From positions 10,844,319 through 10,908,318 of the forward strand of contig NC_092094.1 of the NCBI RefSeq assembly GCF_045679555.1: DNA of 64,000 nucleotides, read 5' to 3'. Position numbers and translations under genes: made by a program. The notes under the pieces were generated by a model. It saw only the letters and a program-made list of their open reading frames with translations, was not told where the DNA came from and made no database searches. The number at the start of each line of letters is the position of its first letter. Positions within the stretch are counted from its first letter, which is position 1. This document shows, piece after piece, positions 11,300 through 24,300 of this stretch. This stretch comes from Salvelinus alpinus (taxonomy: Eukaryota; Chordata; Actinopteri; Salmoniformes; Salmonidae).

Positions 11300-11723
11300 C
11301 CATAGAACGGTGTCCCGCGGCTCAGCATAATCGAATCCACCCATTTGTTAGAGCAGTCACTAGACTAGACTACCTTGTTAATGTAATAGACTCCTAGCTC
11401 ACGCCCGTTAGGCAGTCCGGTTCCAAATCGAATGCAAACAACTAACCCGGTTCACCCGGGCCATTAATCGAATTCCCCTCAGTGGGCTGATAGTGGCAGG
11501 TGATAAATAGCCAATTGTAGGTCAGATCAAAGACCGCGTGATCATTGTTTTCCTCTGTTTTTTTGTCCGTTTTTTTTTGTCCGTGGATATAAACTGTCGA
11601 GTCGAATGACCTCAACACATACTAAGAAGCTTGTTGTGAACCGTGTTTACATGTCCGTTTGATTTCGCTGTTACGAGAGTCAATGAATTCTTCAGATTTC
11701 CACAAACCGTCAACAAGAAACTG
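11300..11723 (+). promoter_or_regulatory. pnpla8: pnpla8 promoter region and putative non-coding exon 1
   Basis: CAACAAGAAACTG followed by GTATGTTATC gives a plausible donor at 11724, which would pair with the acceptor before 12162. The transcription start cannot be fixed. The region is less AT-rich than its surroundings, with several CG dinucleotides (11280-11460), as expected for a housekeeping promoter without a clear TATA box. Confidence 0.4.
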
Positions 11724-12165
11724 GTATGTTATCATTGCCTGGCTAGACTGTTACATTTAAGATAACTAACGTTACTCGTTTAGTGGCTGTTTCTGGAAAA
11801 CCGGTAGCTAGCAATTCTAGCTAACTAGCTGTTGTTGTAAACTAGCATGCATAGATGTTCATGCATAGATTGCCTAGTTCCCCAGCTTTAATCAAAAAGT
11901 GCTATAGATATGATTGTAATCCAATGGGATAACACATCTACAACATGGCGATATAACATATATTAGCTGCGGCTAGCTAGCACACATTGGTCATTGGGTG
12001 CATTTGCAGTTATGCAATCGACACGCTAGCGCCACTAGTAAGCCATCCAGATAACAGCCGCCTATCCCAGAGCTGGCCTTACCAGATAGTTACATACATC
12101 TCCAATATGTTGATACTACACAGTACCTCTTTTAGTAATGTTTGTTTTTATTGTTCACCAGCTTC

Positions 12166-12177
12166 ATGAAGGAATAA
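12166..12177 (+). other. Upstream ORF 1 in pnpla8 leader
   Basis: ATG AAG GAA TAA, a three-codon uORF just inside exon 2. Its TAA is also the in-frame stop upstream of the main ORF. Confidence 0.5.
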
Positions 12178-12181
12178 AGAA

Positions 12182-12220
12182 ATGAAAGCTGCCTTCCAAG
12201 ACCAAGAGGGATGTCTCTGA
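12182..12220 (+). other. Upstream ORF 2 overlapping the pnpla8 start
   Basis: A 12-residue uORF ([12 protein letters not shown]) in another frame. Its stop at 12218-12220 lies past the main ATG at 12211, so translation of the main frame needs leaky scanning or reinitiation at the overlap. Human PNPLA8 is known to be made from several start sites, so translational control here is plausible, but this is inference. Confidence 0.5.
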
Positions 12221-13638
12221 GATGTGTTCCAGATTCTTGTGTGCTTAAAGTAAGCAGAGCAGCGAACTTCTGGCATACACAAGGTCAACGAGCAGCATCA
12301 CTTCCATTGTCTTCTCAGCAACACCCTCCTTGTAGGTTTGATGTCCGAGCAGGCCTGAGCCACAAAGTTGGCTTTCTCAGCTGGAAGTATACCCACAGCA
12401 CAAAAAGTAGAATTCGCAATAAGATATGGCTCTCCAGAGCTAGTCAGATAAGACACAGGCTTGGTCTCCACACCAGCACCTACTACTTAAATACATCCAC
12501 CTCACGCTGGTCCACTGGTCTCAGCCACACCATGTCGCGCTTCAGGAGCACCCTGGACTCCGTCTCCAAGGCGGTGAGCGGGTCACACACTGAGCTCCTC
12601 TCCAAGATAGCCCGGCTCAAAGCCAAACCCAAACAGAACGCCATTGAGGCTGGCAAAGTGTTGGAAGCCAGCCCGGAGATGGGGCTAACACCACAGGGTC
12701 ATGGTACTGTAGGGTACCCAGCCCCAGCTCTAACCCCAGCTCTAACCGCAGCCCCAGTTCCTGCCTATACCTCCGCTAACATCACTGTTAATGCTAATGC
12801 TACTACACCTTCTCCAATCCCTGCCTCGGTGTCTGCCCCTAGTCCTCCACCTACTACAGCCACTGCTTCTACACCCACACCTACTCTATCTCCAACACTT
12901 ACACCTACTCCATATCTTACACCTGGCCCTACTCCTGGCATTACCACCAGCGCCCCTCCCATTGCCACCACTCGCCCCAACATTGCCAGGGCAAATGCTG
13001 TTGTCTCAGGCCCCAGTATCCAGGAAGTCAGACAGAGGGTGCAGCGTGCAGCATCCACTGTCCCAACCACTGTGGCCACCAACGGGACCACCAAAAGGCT
13101 GGAGCAGGTCAAATCACCACTACCAACAGAGAGTAGTGCACCTGAGAGAGCCACCACCACAGTCTCCCAACAGACCACAACACAACTCTTCCATCCCAGC
13201 TCCTTCTCTGTTAACCTGGATGAGACATACAACTACCTGTCCCACCACGTGAACTCGTACTTCAGCAGCATAACAAAGTCTGATGAGGAGAAAGCGCAAA
13301 ACACAGACCGTGGTTCCACTGACCTCCTGCCGATGTCAGACAAAATGTCCTCAGGGTCTGCTGCTCCACCCGTAAGTTCCCCATCTTCTAAAAAGGGTAT
13401 CGGCCGTTACCTATCCTACTCTGGTGACACTGTACAGGCCTTTGTAGGGAGCTACATTGCTCCCCTGGTCCCCAGGTTCAGCAGGGCGGCTGCTGAACCC
13501 AAGAGTGCTGCTGTAGAGCAGAAGAGGCTGAAGGCAGAAGAGGCAGGGGCAAAGCCGTGGCAAGGAGAGGTGGCGGTGAATACGGAACAGAAGGCTGCAG
13601 AGGAGAGGGCCAAGAGACTGCTGCTCCAAAGAGAGAAG
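12211..13638 (+). CDS. pnpla8: pnpla8 coding exon 1 (gene exon 2), residues 1-476
   Basis: The exon itself starts at 12162 after the acceptor TTATTGTTCACCAG. It carries the whole N-terminal regulatory and targeting region and ends LLLQREK before GTAGGC (phase 0). The opposite-strand frame at 12765-13232 is a low-complexity shadow. Confidence 0.93.
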
Positions 13639-15269
13639 GTAGGCCTACATTATACCGTCTGTCAAGGGTCTGACTGTTTGGAATCATGTTGAAAAGGAAT
13701 GTGACCTGTTGAAGCATGACAGACAGACTAGGTGAATCCAGGTGAAAGCTATGATCCCTTATTGATGTCACTTGTTAAATCCACTTCAATCAGTGTAGAT
13801 GAAGGGGATGAGACAGTTTTAAAGAAGGATTTTTAAGCCTTGAGACAATTGAGACATGGATTGTGTATGTGTGCCATTCAGAGGGTGAATGGGCAAGACA
13901 AAAGATTAAGTGCCTTTGAACGCGGTATGGTAGTAAGTGCCAGGCGCACCGGTTTGTCAATAACTAGTTTTTTGTCACTACTGTGGCCTGTTGTTTTCAT
14001 ATCAATACAACAACATACACAGGCAAAGTACACCTGTTTACTAGGCTGTCGATTCCAGAAGGCTCACACCCAGGGTTATTTTTGAAGAGGGATTCTAGGA
14101 ACCCTCTATCTAGCACATCGTGCCACTGTCACATCATACGTTGGAGTCACAACTGGTGTGACATGAGTCCTGGCAACGTTCCACCATAGGCTATACCCTC
14201 CATATACAACTATGTCATGTAGGCATCAGTGGAGGCTGCTGAGGGGAGGACGGCTCATAATAATGTCTGGAACGGAGCCAATGGAATGGCATCAAACACA
14301 TGGAAACCATGTGTTTAATGTTTTTGATTCCACCACTAAGTCTGCTCCAGCCGTTACCACGAGCCCGTCCTCCCCACTTATTCTGCTCTAGCCGTTACTA
14401 CGAGCCCGTCCTCCCCACTTATTCTGCTCCAGCCGTTACTACGAGCCCGTCCTTCCCACTTATTCTGCTCCAGCCGTTACTACGAGCCCGTCCTTCCCAC
14501 TTATTCTGCTCCAGCCGTTACTACGAGCCCGTCCTCCCCACTTATTCTGCTCCAGCCGTTACTACGAGCCCGTCCTCCCCACTTATTCTGCTCCAGCCGT
14601 TACCACGAGCCTGTCCTCCCCACTTATTCTGCTCCAGCCGTTACTACGAGCCCGTCCTCCCCACTTATTCTGCTCCAGCCGTTACTACGAGCCCGTCCTC
14701 CCCACTTAAAATGCCAGCGACCTCCTGTGGTAGGAGAAGAAATCCTCTTAACATTATAGCAATATAGATGGTTTTTGGTTCTTACAAAATAAACTGTTTC
14801 AGGCTTATAGACCGGTCATTTTAGAGCAAGCACCCCTAAATACATGTAAAGTGCAAATGTAGGTAGGTTGTGTCTGAGTTATTGACATCATGGCTAAATC
14901 AAGCAATAATAAATGAGGTATTAGATAAGCCAGACTTAACGTTGTTGTTGTGGTGATTGAGAAAGTGTCTAACCTGTGTGTGATCTGTTCCTAGATCATA
15001 GCTAGGGTGAGTGTGGACAACCGGACCCGGTCCCTGGTCAAGGCGTTAAACCGAGCGTCTGATGTCAGGGTCTACATCAACAGAGTGGAGGAGCTCAGCT
15101 ATCATCTACTGGAGTTTCCAGAGACCCGCGGCGCGGCTGTCAAGGTGGGCTGGCTGACTTCTGTAAACGCCTATCGTGTCAGCATGGTCAGAAAATCCAT
15201 GTTTTACTAATGTGGATTTGAACTTAATGGGGGGGGAAATGGCATTATTTACTGCTGTTCAGTAGTTTG

Positions 15270-15303
<34 letters not shown>

Positions 15304-18300
15304 CAACTGTATTACAGCAGTATCTTACATCTCTCCATCCTGATCAATTCTTCACCTAAATCTTTACCCTCAGAGCAGTATGCAGTACAGCAGTGTTTTT
15401 CTGCATACATAATCATGTTGTCTGGTGAGAATATCTGGGGCGGCTGTTCTGTTTGTCTTACTCTTTTGGGTTCTGTCCAAATGGTACCGTATTCTCTATA
15501 TAGTGTACTACGTTTTGACCAGGGCACGTCCTTAAGCTCTCTGACTTGCTACATGTCAACTTTTGCTGTGGCTAGAGGCGAAAGAAACACACACCTGTGT
15601 AGGCGAGGTGCTGGCTAGCGGAGTAGAACACTTGGAAAGGAGAGGTGCTGGCTAGCGGAGTAGAACACTTGGAAAGGAGAGGTGCTGGCTAGCGGAGTAG
15701 AACACTTGGAAAGGAGAGGTGCTGGCTAGCGGAGTAGAACACTTGGAAAGGAGAGGTGCTGGCTAGCGGAGTAGAACACTTGGAAAGGAGAGGTGCTGGC
15801 TAGCGGAGTAGAACACTTGGAAAGGAGAGCCGGACACTCTAGGAGCTCCGATGCAATCATTTAATAACCTAATAACCAACGTTTCGACGCTGATGAAATG
15901 TTGGTTATTAGGTTATTTAAATGATTGAATCTGAGCTCCTATAGTGTCCGGCTCTCCTTTTCCTTTCCAACTTTTGCTATGACAACAGTTTAGCCAACAT
16001 AGTGCTTGTATAAGATAAAGTCATTAATTGAGAGAACTGTGTTCCTATATAGGTTTGTATGTGGGCCTATACACTAAGTGACAAAACATTAGGAACACCT
16101 TCCTAATATTGAGTTCACCCTCTTTTTGCCCTCAGAACAGCCTCAATTCCTCCGGGCATGGACTCTCTAGTGTAGATGGCGTTCCACAGGGACGCTGGTC
16201 CATGTTGACTCCAATGCTTCCCTCAGTTCTGTCAAGTTGTCTGGATGTCTTTTCAGTGGTGGAACATTCTTTATACACACAGGAAACTGTTGAGCTTGAA
16301 AAACCCAGCAGCGTTGCAGTTCTTGACACAATCAAACCGGTGCGCCATACCCCGCTCAAAGGCACTTAATGATTTTGTCTCGTCCGTTCACCTTCTGAAT
16401 GGCACATACAGAATACTTCCTTCAATGCTTTAAACTCCTTCTTTAAACTGTCTCCTCCCCTTCATCTACACTGATTGAACTGAATTTAACAGGTGACATC
16501 AATACAGGATGATAGACTTCAGCTGGATTCACCTGATCAGTCTATGTCATGGAAAGAGCAGGTGTTCATAATGTTTTGTACACTCAGTGTATGTTCCCTT
16601 ATCATCATGCAGGTTATTTACATTACACATACCTGTATCTGTAGGGACTGTCCCATTGGACAACTTAACCCAAGGCCATTGTTTCTGGCCTGAGGAAACA
16701 TTGGTTAACCTCGTCAACAGTGCTCAAGTGAGGAAACAGTAGAGTGTTTTTAAAGTCTGTTCAGTTACAGTTATGTCAAACCACTGGTCTTAGATGGTGC
16801 GTACTATTTCCTCTGACCTCTAAGGTGTTGTTTGTATTAAGGTCAAGGTGTGTGTATGCTGGAGGCATGACTTCTGTTCCACAGGGGTCACATGTACTAA
16901 AATGCGTACCCTACTGTATGCATGCCACTCGCTGTACTCTGTTGCTTTGGATAAAAGCTTCTGCTAAGTGTGTTTGCCGTCCTTTTTTAATACCAGGGAC
17001 TGGCACGCTATGGTTCCTTCTTCCTTGGGGGCAGGTTTGGGGCACATTTTATTTTTTTTACATTTTCACTTAGTAAATTCATGAAGTAAACTTAAATTCC
17101 AATTCTTTACCACGCTTATCTGAGAAGAATGTGCAATTTCAGCGTAGTTCCTGAATTGACTGATTTGAAAACCACTTACATTAGTTCTAGAACTGACCAT
17201 ATGGGTGTCAGTGATGTCAACTGTATATTGTTATATCTTGCTGTGTGTGTGGCCCTCAGGAGAAGGCGATCCCGTGCCTACTGCGTCTCCGCCAGGCTGA
17301 GGACCCGTCTCTGAAGGCAGCAGTCAGGGAGGCCCTCACTCTGGTGGGATACACCAACCCTGTCAAGGGCCAGGGGATCAGGGTCCTGTCCATCGACGGA
17401 GGGGGAACCAGGTACAGTAGGGTGTGTGTGAAGGAAAGCATGTGAGGGGAAAAAAGGAAAATAAGAGCTAGTAAGAGCGATGGAAAGACTGTTGCCATCG
17501 CTCACCACGTTCAAGTTTATCCAATGTTTTCCATTTGAGTGTGTGTGTCACTGGCGGATGTTATTATCTGTGTTATTACTTCGTCCCCACTCACTTTTAC
17601 ATTCCGTAGAGAATCTATATCAGTGCTCTTCATGATGTGTGTTTTCTACTGTCCAGGGGACTGATTGCCCTTCAGACTCTGCAGAAACTGGAAGCCCTGA
17701 CGGGAAAACCCATCTACCAACTGTTTGATTACATCTGTGGTGTCAGCACAGGTATGTTGCATTGTCCTCCTAACCAACTTTATCTCTGGCTAATAGTGTG
17801 TGTGTGTGTTTGTGAGAGGGCAGCTTGCAGGGTGGATCATTCTAAACAGAGCAGAGTGCTCACTGCTCCTCCCAGTCAGCTCTGTACTGGAACTGAACCC
17901 ATCTCAGTCCCATGGCTGACCCAGGTTCCTGCTCTGCTCAGTCCCATGGCTGACCCAGGTTCCTGCTCTGCTCAGTCCCATGGCTGACCCAGGTTCCTGC
18001 TCTGCTCAGTCCCATGGCTGACCCAGGTTCCTGCTCTGCTCAGTCCCATTGCTGACCCAGGTTCCTGCTCTGCTCAGTCCCATGGCTGACCCAGGTTCCT
18101 GCTCTGCTCAGTCCCATGGCTGACCCAGGTTCCTGCTCTGCTCAGTCCCATGGCTGACCCAGGTTCCTGCTCTGCTCAGTCCCATGGCTCACCCAGGTTC
18201 CTGCTCTGCTCAGTCCCATGGCTGACCCAGGTTCCTGCTCTGCTCAGTCCCATGGCTGACCCAGGTTCCTGCTCTGCTCAGTCCCATGGCTGACCCAGGT

Positions 18301-21300
18301 TCCTGCTCTGATGTGTACCCTGCACTGCATGCCAGGACACAGGCATTATGGAACATTAGGGGGCCTGAAGGGCAAATCTTTAGTCTTGTTGTCATTTTCT
18401 TTTGTGGGCAAGCTCTTAATTCAACAGATCTCCTCTCTTATTTCAGACTTGATTAATGGTCTCCAGTTTATATAATAGTAGAAGGTAGATGACTGGAGTA
18501 TTTTGAGTGCCAGAGAAGAAAAAAAATAAAATGTAATGGCATAATTGTGTATAATTTTTTTGTTTTGTTTATTCATTCCCAGTAGCGGAAAAAGAAGATT
18601 AAACATTACATAAAGAATAGAACAGCTATTGAATGATTTAACTACTGTGGCTGAGAATGGAAATCCTTATCAGACTTACATAATCTACTGGCAGCTGTCA
18701 TGTTTTGTCTGTCTATTTATATATATATATATATATGACAGAAAAAAAACATTTTTATTTAACTAGGCAAGTCAGTTAAGAACAAATTCTTAATTACAAT
18801 GACGGCCAAACCCGGACGACGCTGGGCCAATTGTGCGCCGCTCTATGGGACTCCCAATCACGGCCAGTTGTGATACAGCCTGGATTCGAACCAGGGTGTC
18901 TGTAGTGATATCTCAAGCACTCCGATGCAGTGCCTTAGACCTCTGCGCCACTCGGGAGGCCCAATATAATATTGTAGTACTCTCAACCACCACAAGGTGG
19001 TGCTGTTTACCATGACCTCCTGCTCCTCTCAAGGTCCATCATGGCCTGACCATTTCTCTCATTTTAGGAAGCCTAATGTTTTCCCTCTCACAAAGCTCTA
19101 CCCTACAGCTGCCACCAAACCTCTATCTTCCCCGGCCATGCTCTCTGTCTGTCTCCCCCTCTCTGTATCCATTGTCCCTAATCCGCTCCAGTTGGAGGTA
19201 GTCAGCCACGCCCTTGGCTCACAGAAGGTCTGTCTGCGTGTGTTTCTGCGTGTGTGAGACGGCTGGCCAGTGTGTTAGTCAAGGTAATCCCCTCCACCAG
19301 ATACGCTAAGTAAAGTGCTTTAACATTAAGGACAGCCACCACGTTTGGAGTTGGCTGCCCGTCTCGCTCTGGGCACGATGGTCTGGCTGGCTGGCACACC
19401 CTGGGTTCACCCTGTCATGCCAGTTTTGGGACAGGGGCCTGTCTTCTTGGATAGTGGCTGGCAGCAGCTGCCCCAATGCTGGGGGGTGGGTGGGGGACAT
19501 CCTCTCCCCAGGTGGGGTTTGGGCACCAGAGTTCAGCAGGAAGGCAGGCACAGATTTGGGTTGTGTGTTGGGTTAGGATTGAGCTGCTGTTAGTAGATGG
19601 GTTGGTATTGTGGAGCTGCTAGCAGGCGGCCTGGGTCAGGTGACTGGTGATGGGTGTGGGAAATGCTACTGGAGAAACAGGGAGAGATGGGGTTTGTGGT
19701 TTGGCTGTTAGCGGAGGTGTCTACAGGGCAGGAGACTGTCTTGTCTACAGGGCAGGAGACTGTCTTGTCTACAGGGCAGGAGACTGTCTTGTCTACAGGG
19801 CAGGAGACTGTCTTGTCTACAGGGCAGGAGACTGTCTTGTCATGTACATCACTATATGGTCATAGCGCCTGTAGACGCTAGCAGTGATCTGCTTGTCACT
19901 GGTTGGTTCTTTTGGTGGCCATTTTAATCCCAGCCAGTGTCTGTGGATTGATCATCCCTGGGTAATGATACCCATAACGGATGATCCTACAGACAATTAG
20001 CCTCCTATCCAGTTTGCCTCTTGCTCCGTAAGCCCCAGACCCTGATACTATTTGAAATCTTTCAAATACTTTGAGCGTTTCCTCTAGCGTGCCTGGGCGG
20101 CCAGATGTGCATGGGTTTCTGTTCTGGGACTATTCTGTTTGAACCCAGGTCTGCCCCTGGTCCAGGGACCACTGGAAGAATGACATTTACATTGTGGCCT
20201 CCCTTTGTCAGACAGCAGCTCTGAAACCTTGTTGAGGGATTCTCAAGGGAGGCTAGAGCTTTTATAGTGTGTTGATAAGGTGTTGTGTTTTGTAGTGTCT
20301 ATTGATAAGTTGTAGTGTTTTATAGTGTCTATTGATGAGGTATAGTGTCTATTGATAAGGTGTAGTGTCTATTGATAAGGTGTAGTGTGTAATAGTGTCT
20401 ATTGATAAGGTGTAGTGTGTAATAGTGTCTATTGATAAGTTGTAGTGTTTTATAGTGTCTATTGATGAGGTATAGTGTCTATTGATAAGGTGTAGTGTGT
20501 AATAGTGTCTATTGATAAGGTGTGGTGTAATAGTGTCTATTGATAAGGTGTAGTGTGTAATAGTGTCTATTGATAAGGTGTAGTGTTGATAAGGTGTAGT
20601 GTCTATTGAAAAGTCTATTGATAAGGTATAGTGTCTATTGATGAGGTGTAGTGTTTTATAGTGTATTGATAAGGTGTAGTGTTGATAAGGTGTAGTGTCT
20701 ATTGATAAGGTGTAGTGTTTTATAGTGTCTATTGATGAGGTGTAGTGTATTTATTTATACATTTTTTTAAGTGGTGGATCAGATTTAATATTGCAGAGAG
20801 ATTGTTGCTTCCATCAATGTAATTGTCTGCATCGTTTCCAGTCCCCCATATCTTTTTCATATACACTTTTTCTTTTTAAATATACCTATATTATTCCCTG
20901 CAATCCCTACCACCCCTCCCCCAATTGGAGTAAACTAATAAACAATAACACTTAGGCTTCTACCTTCAGTTTATACATCTTATACACATTTTACAGACAC
21001 AATCTATTTTACAATAGTTCTATTTTGTTTGTTTTTAGTCCTTCCTCTATTTCTGATGACCATCCAGTATGATTTCTATTTGTAACTGTGCTATTTCACA
21101 ACATTTCTGAACCTATATATATTTTACACACCCTGTATGTTTTACATTGGTTATCTTGTTTTTATTAGTCCCACCCTTCAGCTCCATTCAACCCCTCCAA
21201 TCTATCTCTTAACACCATCCATTTTGGATTTCTAATTGCCATATATTTTTCTAGTTTTGCGTTTCAATTCATGAACTATGTGCCATGGAATCGGTACATC

Positions 21301-24300
21301 AAATCTCTTCCCAACTATTTTGCAATTTATATGACACAGCTGTCCATGTTTTTGGTCCTTAAATGAAACTGGTGTGTGTGTGTATATCACAATTTTCTTT
21401 AACCATTTATGGCCTTTAATGCAGGGCCGACAGACAATTTCCTTACCCCCCTTCTACTTGCCTCTTCCATTTTTGTGGTAATGCTGCAATTAGCTGGTTT
21501 TAATATAAGGGGTAGGGTTTGTTTTATAGTGTCTAGTTATAAGGGGTAGGGTTTGTTTTATAGTGTCTAGTTATAAGGGGTAGGGTTTGTTTTATAGTGT
21601 CTAGTTATAAGGGGTAGGGTTTGTTTTATAGTGTCTAGTTATAAGGGGTAGGGTTTGTTTTATAGTGTCTAGTTATAAGGGGTAGGGTTTGTTTTATAGT
21701 GTCTAGTTATAAGGGGTAGGGTTTGTTTTATAGTGTCTAGTTATAAGGGGTAGGGTTTGTTTTATAGTGTCTAGTTATAAGGGGTAGGGTTTGTTTTATA
21801 GTGTCTAGTTATAAGGGGTAGGGTTTGTTTTTTAGTGTCTAGTTATAAGGGGTAGGGTTTGTTTTATAGTGTCTAGTTATAAGGGGTAGGGTTTGTTTTA
21901 TAGTGTCTAGTTATAAGGGGTAGGGTTTGTTTTATAGTGTCTAGTTATAAGGGGTAGGGTTTGTTTTATAGTGTCTAGTTATAAGGGGTAGGGTTTGTTT
22001 TATAGTGTCTAGTTATAAGGGGTAGGGTTTGTTTTATAGTGTCTAGTTATAAGGGGCAGGGTTTGTTTTATAGTGTCTAGTTATAAGGGGCAGGGTTTGT
22101 TTTATAGTGTCTAGTTATAAGGGGCAGGGTTTGTTTTAGTGTCTAGTTATAAGGGGTAGGGTTTGTTTTAGTGTCTAGTTATAAGGGGTAGTGTTTATCC
22201 ATGTTTCTCCTCAGGCCTCAATCTGAAAATGTGTTGGTGTTATTGGACTAACAAATAATGATTTTTAAAATGTACATCCTCTGTCCTGTGTGGCTGAATA
22301 TCCTGCTGTTCTCACTCTGTCAGGTTCCATCCTGGGCTTCATGCTCGGTGTATTCCAGATCCCTCTAAATGAGTGTGAGGTGCTCTACAGGAAGCTGGGT
22401 TCTGACGTCTTCAAGCAGAACGTCATCGTGGGAACCGTCAAGATGGGCTGGAGCCACGCCTTCTACGACTCCGAGACCTGGGAGAACATTCTCAAGTCAG
22501 TATTTAATATAATGGAATAGATTAACTTCATGAATTAAGAACAGCACAGCAGATCAATTCCTCTCAAAGCTCATTGGTGGAGATGATCAAATGTCCCTTC
22601 CTCTGACTTTCTCCAATGAGCTTTGAGGGGACTGGAGAAAACGAGTACAGAGGAAGCAAGGATTTTAAGGCTAGTAACTTGTTCAGACAGCCCCAGACTA
22701 AGCTCTCCTTTAATTTTCTCCCACAGAGAAAAAATGGGCTCTGATCTGATGGTGGAAACATCAAGAAACCCCAAATGCCCAAAGGTGAGTTTTTGTAACA
22801 TGGCGTGACTAACAGTGTGGAGCTGGCAAACACACACATACACACCCTCGCGGTTGCTGAGGGAGGACCATGAAAAGGAAGTCCTTCCGTCTCTTAATAA
22901 TGAGGTCACTGAGAAAGCCCCTGGCCATCGTCTCACTGGCTGGCTGGAACCATTTCTACCACACACACTTCTACTGCTGCAGCTCCGGTGGCTCGGCTGA
23001 CACAGAATCCACACATACACTAGTTCCATGTACGACAGCCAGGCTGAGGCTAGGCAGTGAAATAATAATGAGGTGTTTGGTAAGGATTACACTGTATGTG
23101 TCAGAATACGTGCTTGTCTGGTGTTATTAGGCTTTTATAACATCTGACAGTGTAATGACTAACAGTTGTATAGATTTAATTTCAATCGGTCCTCAGCATT
23201 ACTGTGTTCTAAAGTATGTTTATGGCTCTAAATGTTGTCACTACGGTGATATAACTTCTATAGTAGTGCATTTGTGGTGTTCTGCTTTTAATGTTATTGT
23301 CCTATTTAATGTATATGCCACCCTTCCTGTTTCTCTTATGGGGACTAAGTGGATATAGCAACACATTCTATTAATGCCACTCTTCTTCAATACAGGGTTA
23401 TGTACATTGACATTTTAAATCACCAGCAGCTTTATCAAATGGGGCCAAATGGAAAAACAAAACATGTCATGTACCCTCTTACCACCAGATGGCAGCAGTG
23501 AGTACCATCGTGAACAGGGGCACTCCTCTGAAGGCCTATGTGTTCAGGAACTATAACCTGCAGCCAGGGGTGCGCTCCCACTACCTGGGGGGCTGTGAAC
23601 ACAAGCTGTGGCAGGCTGTCAGAGCGTCCTCCGCTGCCCCAGGGTACTTCCAGGAGTTTGCCCTGGGACACGACCTTCACCAGGTAAGACGAGTTTTAGA
23701 AACCCTAATGCTTTGCCCCTCACAATGCTCTACACTACAGCTGCCACCAATACTCCATATCTTCCCTGGCCTCGCTCTCTCTCCTGTCTGCCTTCCCTAT
23801 TCCACATCCCTTTTCCCTCATCCTCTCCGGTTAGAGGGATCCAGCACTTAGCTCTCTGATGGCCTGTGTAGTTTACTACTTAGTGTTAATATATTATACA
23901 AGGGGTGGTTCTAATCCTGAATGCTGATTGGTTATAAACCACATTCCAGCCGGTGTCTATTCCACAAGTTACCACCAGCTAAATCTATTACGTTAAAATG
24001 CCCATTTACTCTGTTCCATCTGACTGCACAATCCACTGTCTCATCAGCCCAGCTAAGCAATTTATAAACTTGATCTCCACTATAAAAAAACATCCAGACA
24101 TTATCTCACATTTCTTTTAGACCAACAGGCTTCAACAGCGGAGATTTGTATAAACCCTGCTGTCTGTCTCTCTGACATTTGCAACATTGTTTCAATATTC
24201 AAATTTGATCTCCAGCTGTCCCATGGTAATGAACATGTTGGGAGTCAGGACATGGCAGACTGCTTTACTCAGCCAGTCGAAATCATGAATCAGCATCAAT

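Noticed and set aside
12765..13232. 155-codon minus-strand frame in pnpla8
   Set aside because: Antisense of the Pro/Thr/Ala-rich coding sequence; low-complexity Val/Gly composition.
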